A DNA stretch of 49,958 bases from Burkholderiaceae bacterium. GTDB taxonomy: Bacteria > Pseudomonadota > Gammaproteobacteria > Burkholderiales > Burkholderiaceae. This document shows positions 43,914 to 49,958 of the stretch, in pieces (positions within the stretch are counted from its first letter, which is position 1; each line of letters starts with the position of its first letter). The notes below the pieces were generated by a model, which was not told where the DNA came from, did not search any database, and saw only the letters and a program-made list of their open reading frames with translations. The stretch lies in the NCBI GenBank assembly GCA_947462685.1, contig CANHPL010000014.1, positions 1-49,958 on the forward strand, written 5' to 3'. The position numbers and the translations under genes were made by a program.

Positions 43914-44374
43914 GCCTTGGTCTCCTGCATTTTTTTAGCAGCTGACTTGACTGCTTTAATAATATTGACATAACCAGTACAGCGGCAAATATTTCCGGCT
44001 AATCCTTCTTTAATTTGCTCATCTGTGGGATTCGGATATCGCTGCAATAAATACACGGTACTCATAATCATTCCTGGAGTGCAATATCCACACTGTAATC
44101 CATGTTCTTGGGAAAAAGCTTCTTGAACTGGATGCAGATCTTGAAGGGCTAATCCTTCGATCGTTTGAATAGATGTACCTTCAGCCTGCCTTGCCAAAAT
44201 AGTACACGACTTAACTGCTACCTGATCCATCAGGACCGTACAACATCCGCACTGTGTCGTATCACATCCACTATGCGTTCCAGTTAAATGTAATTGATCT
44301 CGAATCAAATCAATTAAAAGCGTATTGTCTTGGACTGTCAATTCTTGAGTTTGACCATTTACGGTAATTTGCAT
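43910..44374 (-). CDS. Molybdenum hydroxylase [2Fe-2S] subunit (CoxS-like)
   Basis: A 154-residue electron-transfer subunit with a plant-ferredoxin-type cluster (C37, C42, C45 and C57) and a second four-helix cluster (C95, C98, C130 and C132, in CGYCTPGM and NICRCTGY). It passes electrons from molybdopterin to FAD. Fifteen bases after the FAD subunit and coupled to the large subunit by a four-base overlap. All eight ligands are present, so it should be functional. Confidence 0.92.
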   Translation of the reverse strand: MQITVNGQTQELTVQDNTLLIDLIRDQLHLTGTHSGCDTTQCGCCTVLMDQVAVKSCTILARQAEGTSIQTIEGLALQDLHPVQEAFSQEHGLQCGYCTPGMIMSTVYLLQRYPNPTDEQIKEGLAGNICRCTGYVNIIKAVKSAAKKMQETKA

Positions 44375-44389
44375 GTTTGTAACCTATGA

Positions 44390-45178
44390 TTAATTATTCT
44401 GAATTTGCTGAGCAGCTTTTTTGAAAAGAACTTGAGCTATATTGACTCGATAAGCACTTGGGGCATGCAAATCACTAATTAAATCATCTCGCTCAATGCT
44501 AGGTTTCATTTTCGGGTTGAGAAAGGCTTGCTCTGCCTCTGTCCAACGAAAAACACCAGCGCCAACTCCGGTAACGGTGACACGTATTTCTTGATCAGGA
44601 TAGACCGCAATAAAAACGCCCGCTAAAGCATATCCGGAGGCTGCTTGTTTAAACTTTGCATAAGCACTTTTAATGGGCTTAGCAAACTTAATCTGACACA
44701 GAATTTCGCCTTCTTCTAATGCCGTTGAATAAAAGCCCGTAAAGAAATCCTCAGCAGCAATGTCTCTTCGATCAGTAACCATCATGGCTTTTAAAGCGAG
44801 CGCACCTGCAGGATAATCAGCTGAAGGATCATTATTGGCTATTGACCCCCCAATAGTTCCTCTAGCTCTTACTTGTGGATCACCTATCTGACTCGCCAAA
44901 TAGGCAAGTCCTGGAATCATCGATTGAACCATTGGGTGATTTGCAACTTGATCATGTTTCACAGCAGCACCAATCATCAGATGGTCCGACGTTTCTTTAA
45001 GCACCTGTAAATCAGGTATTTTGCTCACATCAATTAAATGGTCTGGTTGAATCAGTCCATGTTTCATCGATGGCAATAAGGTCATACCACCCGATAAAAA
45101 CCTAGCATTTTCATTGCTGACAAAAATATCTTTTGCCAACTTTAAGTGGTCGGTTAAATGGTATTGAAAAGTATTCAT
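44390..45178 (-). CDS. Molybdenum hydroxylase FAD subunit (CoxM-like)
   Basis: A 262-residue FAD-binding subunit. Seen: LSGGMTLLPSMKHGLIQPDHLIDVS, split as the first FAD loop, IGAAVKHDQVANHP, and the second FAD loop RARGTIGGSIANNDPSADYPAGA. It accepts electrons from the iron-sulfur subunit. First gene of the operon; 93 bp divergent from the Ldh2 gene at 45272, with a TTATCGATAA palindrome between them. Confidence 0.9.
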   Translation of the reverse strand: MNTFQYHLTDHLKLAKDIFVSNENARFLSGGMTLLPSMKHGLIQPDHLIDVSKIPDLQVLKETSDHLMIGAAVKHDQVANHPMVQSMIPGLAYLASQIGDPQVRARGTIGGSIANNDPSADYPAGALALKAMMVTDRRDIAAEDFFTGFYSTALEEGEILCQIKFAKPIKSAYAKFKQAASGYALAGVFIAVYPDQEIRVTVTGVGAGVFRWTEAEQAFLNPKMKPSIERDDLISDLHAPSAYRVNIAQVLFKKAAQQIQNN

Positions 45179-45196
45179 AATGTCTCTTGGTTGTTT

Positions 45197-45206
45197 TTAT
45201 CGATAA
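45197..45206. promoter_or_regulatory. Palindrome in the cox-like/ldh divergent spacer
   Basis: TTATCGATAA is a perfect ten-base palindrome in an AT-rich 93-bp spacer between two divergent genes. It may be a regulator site shared by both. AT-rich ten-mers arise often, so confidence is low. Confidence 0.25.
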
Positions 45207-45271
45207 TAAATGATAATTGTAAATTGAAGAAACTCTGATATTCAATTTCTTTATTTACTTTATAGGTCATC

Positions 45272-46300
45272 ATGGTAGAAACTACACGCATTAGTGAATC
45301 TGAATTAACCCGTTTAGGAATTGCTGCATTTTGTAAGCTAGGTCTGCCCGTCAGCGATGCTACAGAGGTTGTAAAAATCCTTGTTTTAGCTGACCTTTTT
45401 GGACTTTCTACCCACGGGATGAGTCGCTTGGAGTCCTATGGGGATCGCCTTAAAATTCATGGCATTAACCCAGAGCCCAAAATCTCAGTTGAACGGGTTG
45501 CTTCTGCAATGGTAAAAATAGACGGAGATAATGGCGTCGGCCCGCTTGTTGGTATGCGCTCACTTGAGATGGCGATGGAAGTGGCAGAAGAATGTGGTAT
45601 CGGTATCGCTCTGACAAGGGGTAGTAACCATTTTGGCCCAATATCTCCCTATGCCCTGATTGCCTCAGAACATGGTTTTGCTAGCATGATTGGAAGTAAT
45701 GCAACCACAACCATCGCACCTTGGGGCGGTTCTGATGCCCGCCTGGGGAATAGCCCGTTGGGGTTTGGTGTACCAAATCCAGGGGGGCAACCATTTTTAC
45801 TTGATATGGCAATGAGTGTTGTGGCTCGGGCAAAAATCAGAGATGCATTTAAGCAAGGTAAGCAAATTCCTAATACTTGGAGTACTGATGCAAAAGGCTT
45901 CCCAACAACAGACCCCAAAACTGCTTTAGAGGGATTCTTACTCCCGGTTGGTGGCCATAAAGGATATGGTCTTGCATTAATGGTCGACCTCTTTGCGGGA
46001 CTTCTTTCTAATGCGGCATATTTAACCCACATCAAATCTTGGCAAGATGCTCCAGACCAACCTCAAAACTTAGGGCATTTCTTTATTCTCTTAGATACTA
46101 AAAAACTGGGATCATCAAAATGGCTGGCTGATCGAATGCAAGATTTTTCTCAAATTCTGACAGATAGCCCTCCGGCAGACCCGTCGAAGCCGATCATAGT
46201 CCCTGGCATGATAGAACTCACAAAGATGGCGGAGCAAAGAATAAATGGTATCGAATTATCAAATGAAACCATCGCTTTACTACAAAAATATCAGCTTTAA
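45272..46300 (+). CDS. Malate/L-lactate dehydrogenase-family (Ldh2) oxidoreductase, second copy
   Basis: A 342-residue Ldh2 enzyme. Seen: LFGLSTHGMSRLESYGDRL with the catalytic His, GSNHFGPISPYALIASEHGFA, split at the cofactor site, APWGGSDARLGNSPLGFGVP, LDMAMSVVARAKIRDA and GGHKGYGLALMVDLFAG. Compared with the copy at 17663 it keeps the classic Thr-His-Gly rather than Asp-Gly-His-Gly. Divergent from the molybdenum hydroxylase and followed after 188 bp by an exported amidohydrolase. A 2-keto or 2-hydroxy acid is the likely substrate. Confidence 0.86.
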   Translation: MVETTRISESELTRLGIAAFCKLGLPVSDATEVVKILVLADLFGLSTHGMSRLESYGDRLKIHGINPEPKISVERVASAMVKIDGDNGVGPLVGMRSLEMAMEVAEECGIGIALTRGSNHFGPISPYALIASEHGFASMIGSNATTTIAPWGGSDARLGNSPLGFGVPNPGGQPFLLDMAMSVVARAKIRDAFKQGKQIPNTWSTDAKGFPTTDPKTALEGFLLPVGGHKGYGLALMVDLFAGLLSNAAYLTHIKSWQDAPDQPQNLGHFFILLDTKKLGSSKWLADRMQDFSQILTDSPPADPSKPIIVPGMIELTKMAEQRINGIELSNETIALLQKYQL

Positions 46301-46411
46301 TTATATTTAGATCAACGGGAAGTTCTATTAGCTGTATTGCATCCAAGCGGTTTTTAAAATAAGTTAAGTCCGTTTTGAATGCCACTCCTAAATTATTTCA
46401 CCAATTAACTA

Positions 46412-46421
46412 GTGTTAACAC
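46412..46421. promoter_or_regulatory. Palindrome upstream of the amidohydrolase gene
   Basis: GTGTTAACAC is a perfect ten-base palindrome in the 188-bp gap 46301-46488, 67 bases before the amidohydrolase start. Flanks (TTGG...CTAGTT on the minus strand) add little symmetry. It may be an operator; no other element was seen in the gap. Confidence 0.25.
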
Positions 46422-46488
46422 CAATTTGCCTAATGAAGCTGTTTAAATAGAATAGAATCTGATAATAATCATATCTTTGGGGACCTAA

Positions 46489-47532
46489 ATGTTTAAACCT
46501 GTCTGCTCTTGCGAAGTTTCTCGTCGAAGTTTTTTAAGCGGCTTAGTTGGTCTTGGAGCTAGTACTGTTTTACCTTCGGTTGCTCAAGATACTTCTATTA
46601 TTGGGAAAAAAGATCGCATTGATACCCATCATCACTTTTTCTCCCCAGGTTTTAGGTCAGCTCTATCAAGTAAAAATTTATTACAAGGGCCTGCTGCTAG
46701 TTGGACTCTACAAAAAACAATGGATGATATGGATAGGGCTGGAACTGCAACTGCAATTCTGTCTGCCACAACGCCTCAAGTTAGTTTTTTAAACGGCAGC
46801 GAAGCAATCAGTCTCGCTCGAGAAAGTAATGAACATGCCGCCAAACTTCGAGGCGATCATAAAGGACGCTTTGGATCTTTTGCAATGCTGCCCATGCATG
46901 ATATGGATGCCGCCCTTAAAGAGCTGGAGTATGCACTTGATGTTTTGAAGGCTGATGGGATCGGCTTACTTACAAGTTATGGTGATAAATGGTTAGGTCA
47001 CTCTAAATTTATACCCGTAATGAATGAATTAAATCGTCGCGGCGCCATCCTGTACACGCATCCCACATCTGCAGACTGCTGCAATAATTTAATTCCTAAT
47101 ACACCTCCGACTGTGGTTGAGTTTGGGACAGACACGACAAGAACAATTGTTGATATAGTATTTTCAGGAACGGCAGCACGTTGCCCCAATATTAAATTTA
47201 TATTTTCTCATGCAGGTGGCACTCTTCCATTCTTGACAGAACGATTACAAAAAATGCCTGTCATTGACAAATCACTCCAAGAAAAGGTTCCAAATGGTGT
47301 GATGCATGAATTAAAGAGGTTTTATTACGATACCGCTTGGGCAGCGAATCCTTTTGCTCTTTCATCTTTGATGCATTTGGTGAGTAAAGATCAGGTTTTA
47401 TTCGGCTCGGACTACCCTTACAGAACTAGTGAAGACAATATCAAGGGTATCATTCAGTATGGATTTAACCAAAATGATATTAATCAAATTACTCGGGGTA
47501 ACGCTATCAAGTTGCTCCCAAGGCTTGCTTAA
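46489..47532 (+). CDS. Tat-exported metal-dependent amidohydrolase (ACMSD-like)
   Basis: A 347-residue TIM-barrel amidohydrolase. N-terminus has a twin-arginine signal (SRRSFLSGLVGLGAS at 11-25, likely cleavage after SVA near 32). Metal site: DTHHHF at 45-50, YTHPTSADCC, SHAGGTLPF and FGSDYPY. The pattern is that of amidohydrolase family 2 (amino-carboxymuconate-semialdehyde decarboxylase, hydroxybenzoate decarboxylases, related hydrolases). Tat export implies folding with its metal before transport, and a periplasmic reaction, which is unusual for this family's decarboxylases. The ATG at 46489 follows TTTGGGG. Confidence 0.82.
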   Translation: MFKPVCSCEVSRRSFLSGLVGLGASTVLPSVAQDTSIIGKKDRIDTHHHFFSPGFRSALSSKNLLQGPAASWTLQKTMDDMDRAGTATAILSATTPQVSFLNGSEAISLARESNEHAAKLRGDHKGRFGSFAMLPMHDMDAALKELEYALDVLKADGIGLLTSYGDKWLGHSKFIPVMNELNRRGAILYTHPTSADCCNNLIPNTPPTVVEFGTDTTRTIVDIVFSGTAARCPNIKFIFSHAGGTLPFLTERLQKMPVIDKSLQEKVPNGVMHELKRFYYDTAWAANPFALSSLMHLVSKDQVLFGSDYPYRTSEDNIKGIIQYGFNQNDINQITRGNAIKLLPRLA

Positions 47533-47584
47533 GATTTTTGAAGAAAACTAGCGCGGCTGCTAAAAACTAAATGTCCTCGAAATT

Positions 47585-47602
47585 GCCTGATAAAGGCTTT
47601 TT
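47585..47602 (+). terminator. Intrinsic terminator after the amidohydrolase gene
   Basis: Arms GCCT and AGGC around GATAA, followed at once by TTTTT, 52 bases after the stop codon. The stem is short but G+C-rich in an AT-rich gap. It separates the catabolic block from the coiled-coil/zorA locus. Confidence 0.55.
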
Positions 47603-47639
47603 CGGTCATTTTTGTTGAAAAAATCCCCTCCTCTTATTC

Positions 47640-47668
47640 TTGTAAGCTTAATTTACAACGTATATAAT
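47640..47668 (+). promoter_or_regulatory. Sigma-70-type promoter for the coiled-coil gene
   Basis: -35 TTGTAA at 47640-47645, a 17-base spacer and -10 TATAAT (perfect) at 47663-47668. Transcription would begin near 47675, about 50 bases before the ATG at 47725. This is the best consensus promoter noticed in the window and suggests constitutive expression. Confidence 0.65.
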
Positions 47669-47724
47669 CAAAAGAACAAAAGTACTAGTTGTAACGCCAT
47701 AAACATTCAACCAGAGGCTATCCC

Positions 47725-48441
47725 ATGAGTCACCCAAAAGAAGATTTAACAAAATCAAATTCAAAGTCCTTATTCAACATTGAATCAAATATCCTTTGGA
47801 GTAGGGGCAAAACTTCAGCAACTCTCTCTCAAGTCGAACAAAATCGCTTTAATTTTTTAGGCGCTATCTCCGGCCAAATATACCAAAACCGGGCACTAAT
47901 CAATCAGTCAACTGATGATATCTTTAGAGAGCGCTATAACTCTCTTAGAAAAATCAACCCCGAAAATGAAACCATTGCCAAGCACAAAGAAGGCTTGATT
48001 GTAGAATCTCGCATTGATGTTTTAGAGCATCGACACAAACTGAACAAAGCAATGTTAGATATAGGCTTGATGATGGCAAGTATTAATCGCCAATTAAGAG
48101 AAATTAATGAAACTCTGATGGATACAAACGATAGACTAAATGCATTTAATAACAAGAACATCGAAAAGAACAAAGAACTCTTTATATCCCACCATCACAT
48201 TACAAATATTTCTGAGGAGGATGTCCTTACTTTAGCGGAAAAGAATCAAGAAAGACTTAGCAAACTTACGAAAGAAACGGAAGAATTGCTTCTTAGCATT
48301 TCTAAAACAGCGGGTGAAGAAGACAAAATCAAATTAGACTACACGGAAAGTACTCTAATCAGTCAAAAATGTGCTGATGAAATTGAAGAAACTCGAAAAG
48401 TCATACTCGAAAACCACAAAAATTTTGAGAGTTCCAATTAA
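47725..48441 (+). CDS. Coiled-coil protein of unknown function upstream of zorA
   Basis: A 238-residue soluble, highly charged protein with no signal peptide or membrane segment. It is not recognised. Long amphipathic helices with heptad-like spacing are visible at about 85-130 (HRHKLNKAMLDIGLMMASIN, then RQLREINETLMDTNDRLNAF) and 165-235 (LTLAEKNQERLSKLTKETEE and on). The start has GAGGC eight bases upstream. It has its own promoter after a terminator and is followed 162 bp later by a ZorA-like gene on the same strand. It may be an accessory factor of that system or an unrelated neighbour. Confidence 0.7.
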   Translation: MSHPKEDLTKSNSKSLFNIESNILWSRGKTSATLSQVEQNRFNFLGAISGQIYQNRALINQSTDDIFRERYNSLRKINPENETIAKHKEGLIVESRIDVLEHRHKLNKAMLDIGLMMASINRQLREINETLMDTNDRLNAFNNKNIEKNKELFISHHHITNISEEDVLTLAEKNQERLSKLTKETEELLLSISKTAGEEDKIKLDYTESTLISQKCADEIEETRKVILENHKNFESSN

Positions 48442-48562
48442 TCATCGACCCCAAAACATCGGTTTTTAATTTTTTTACAAACACGTTTTAAATTGAATTA
48501 ATTTATTTTTAATCATTTAAAATGAAGTTACACCTTTTTACTTTTAACTTTTAACTTTCATT

Positions 48563-48574
48563 TGGTATGTACCA
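48563..48574. promoter_or_regulatory. Inverted repeat in the zorA leader
   Basis: TGGTA-TG-TACCA lies about 30 bases before the zorA ATG, in the 162-bp gap 48442-48603, and overlaps a weak promoter candidate (TTTCAT at 48556-48561, 17 bases, TAATAT at 48579-48584). Upstream is a short tandem CTTTTAA repeat (48541 region). It could be a repressor site or a leader stem. The start of the gap (48442-48480) ends in T runs but has no convincing stem. Confidence 0.3.
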
Positions 48575-48603
48575 TGCCTAATATTAAAAAATAAAGGCTT
48601 AAC

Positions 48604-49958
48604 ATGATTTTTATCTCTTATTTAAACATCTACATACTCGGCAGCATGATGTGCGTTGTGGGTCTTTTTTTACTTTTATATATTTTAAAATACCAAATTC
48701 CTGCAATTCAATTACAGTATCGAACTAAAAAAATAAATAAAGCATTAAAAAACTATGCCGCTCAACCAGCGGGTTCTGTGCAACCTGATGTGTTAGACCC
48801 CATTTTTGCAAATAAACCTTTTGATCACGCTTGGAGAGAGTTTAAAAATAGTCTTCACGAAATGCAAAGTGCCGATGTCAATACCAAAAGTATAAGATCG
48901 ACACTCACGGCTGATTTTTATTTTTCAAAAGAGGCTATTGTAGATAGCTATATTAATGCTGAATTTTTTAAACATTTACCAGGCATCTTGACTGGAACAG
49001 GAATTATTGGCACCTTCACCGGCCTCATCTGGGGACTCCACCAATTTAATACAACCAATGCTGTTGAAACTCTCAGTCTTTTATTAAGTGAGGTTAGCTC
49101 CGCTTTTGTCGGCTCAGGAATAGCCATTTTTATTGCTATTGCAATTACTTTCTTTGAAAAAAATACAATTAATAATTGTTACAAGTTACTTGAAGAAACG
49201 AGTAATGCTCTTGATAAATTATATAAAGCGGGTGTAGGAGAGGATTATCTAGCCAGACTTGTAAAAGCAACTGAAGCAACAGCTCATAACTCCATTAATC
49301 TCAAAGACGTTTTAATTGAGAATTTAGAAATAATGATGGAAAAACAATCCAAAATTATTGGACAGTCAATTGCTGAAAGTTTAACGGGACCAATTGATAA
49401 ATTGATGCTCATTGTAAATAAGGCATCCGGGGATCAAAGTGATGTTATTAAAAACCTTGTAGACAGCTTAATGAACACGTTCATTACCAAAATTGACGAG
49501 GCTTTTGGAACACAAATTGATGCGGTTAATCAAGCTATTTTCCGCTCCACCACCATTATGGAGTCAGTCGAAAATTCTATGCGTCACTTAATCGACGAGA
49601 TCTCTTTAGCTGGCCAAAATGCTGTTAAATCCATGTCTGAGCAAATGCTTGAAGCAGTTATGCAAGCCAACATTAATCAAGACGAAAAAAATCAATTGTT
49701 AAGAAATGTTATCGAGGGCTTGTATCAATTAAATCAAGATCATCATTCAAAATCGCAAGCGCTTATCGAAGAAGTGATGCAACGTGTTCTGAGCTCTCTT
49801 GGTGACAATCTTGCACAAGTTGCTCAATCACGTGAACAACAAAATCTTCAAGATGAAAATAGAAATCAATTAATTATTTCTTCTGCAAAAGAATTCCAAT
49901 CAGGATTACAAAGTCTATTTCAGAGTTCCATGTCAGAACAGCATGAATTAAATCTCAA
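48604..49958 (+). CDS. zorA: ZorA-like MotA/ExbB-family motor protein, 3' end outside window
   Basis: 451 codons are present and the frame is open at the edge. N-terminal helix at about 10-28; pore region KHLPGILTGTGIIGTFTGLI at 124-143 and a further helix at 168-184, the MotA/TolQ/ExbB pattern. Then comes LDKLYKAGVGEDYLARLVKA near 204-222 and NKASGDQSD near 272-280, both characteristic of ZorA. A long Gln- and Ser-rich helical tail follows and continues to the edge. In Zorya anti-phage systems ZorA pentamers with ZorB form a proton-driven motor whose tail reaches into the cytoplasm. ZorB and the effectors would lie beyond 49958. A non-defence MotA-like motor cannot be fully excluded. Confidence 0.78.
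   Translation, partial: MIFISYLNIYILGSMMCVVGLFLLLYILKYQIPAIQLQYRTKKINKALKNYAAQPAGSVQPDVLDPIFANKPFDHAWREFKNSLHEMQSADVNTKSIRSTLTADFYFSKEAIVDSYINAEFFKHLPGILTGTGIIGTFTGLIWGLHQFNTTNAVETLSLLLSEVSSAFVGSGIAIFIAIAITFFEKNTINNCYKLLEETSNALDKLYKAGVGEDYLARLVKATEATAHNSINLKDVLIENLEIMMEKQSKIIGQSIAESLTGPIDKLMLIVNKASGDQSDVIKNLVDSLMNTFITKIDEAFGTQIDAVNQAIFRSTTIMESVENSMRHLIDEISLAGQNAVKSMSEQMLEAVMQANINQDEKNQLLRNVIEGLYQLNQDHHSKSQALIEEVMQRVLSSLGDNLAQVAQSREQQNLQDENRNQLIISSAKEFQSGLQSLFQSSMSEQHELNL

Noticed and set aside
41619..45178. Aerobic CO dehydrogenase coxMSL
   Set aside because: The large subunit lacks the AYRCSFR loop with the copper-binding Cys and carries AYRGAGR.
45649..46035. Minus-strand open frame of 128 codons
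   Set aside because: It is the antisense shadow of the Ldh2 gene, which has all family motifs on the plus strand.
48530..48560. CRISPR-like repeats in the zorA leader
   Set aside because: Only a short tandem CTTTTAA run in AT-rich DNA; no spaced repeats or Cas genes.

Overview
The window looks like a chromosome segment of a low-GC member of the Burkholderiales, most likely a Polynucleobacter-like freshwater betaproteobacterium. This is inferred from the AT-rich, gene-dense layout, the several Bug-type (TctC) periplasmic receptors, the full CcmA-I cytochrome c maturation operon and the many family III CoA-transferases. No rRNA, tRNA, CRISPR array or insertion sequence was recognised.

Layout. 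(1) 1-2464, minus: a partial FAD-dependent dehydrogenase and a nitronate monooxygenase-like enzyme. (2) 2571-6765, plus: a tight catabolic operon made of a leaderless DctP-like protein, a 3-hydroxyisobutyrate dehydrogenase-like reductase, a muconate-lactonizing-type enolase-superfamily enzyme and a Gfo/Idh/MocA oxidoreductase. (3) 6767-14691, minus: a Liv-type ABC importer (receptor, two permeases, two ATPases), a family III CoA-transferase, a MenB/BadI-like hydratase and a 3-hydroxyacyl-CoA dehydrogenase. (4) 14851-22401, plus: a lactonase-like SMP-30 protein, a GntR/HutC regulator, a mandelate-racemase-type enzyme, an Ldh2-type dehydrogenase, a TctC receptor, both subunits of an aconitase-like hydratase and an isocitrate-lyase-superfamily lyase. 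Regions 3 and 4 diverge from one control region carrying two matching palindromes. (5) 22689-30515, plus: a BchO-like hydrolase running into ccmABCDEFGHI. (6) 30644-36403: a cupin, an MFS transporter, the divergent selD/mnmH selenium pair, a GlxR-like reductase and a FliL-like membrane protein. (7) 36494-47532: fumarylacetoacetase, a CoA-transferase divergent from a TctC receptor, a methyltransferase, a decayed TctC gene, a molybdenum hydroxylase (M-S-L order), an Ldh2 dehydrogenase and a Tat-exported amidohydrolase. (8) 47725-49958: a coiled-coil protein of unknown function, then the start of a ZorA-like gene, the MotA-like motor subunit of Zorya anti-phage systems, cut by the window end.

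The most interesting part is 11594-22401. It pairs an aconitase-like hydratase with an isocitrate-lyase-type C-C lyase, the same enzyme pair that forms and cleaves 2,3-dimethylmalate in nicotinate-fermenting Eubacterium. Here it sits beside acid-sugar-type enzymes, a CoA-ester oxidation arm, two uptake systems and a local GntR regulator. This suggests an uncharacterised route for a branched hydroxy- or unsaturated dicarboxylate. The substrate cannot be read from sequence.

The second point of interest is the defence-type locus at the right edge, where an unrecognised coiled-coil gene with its own good promoter stands directly before zorA.
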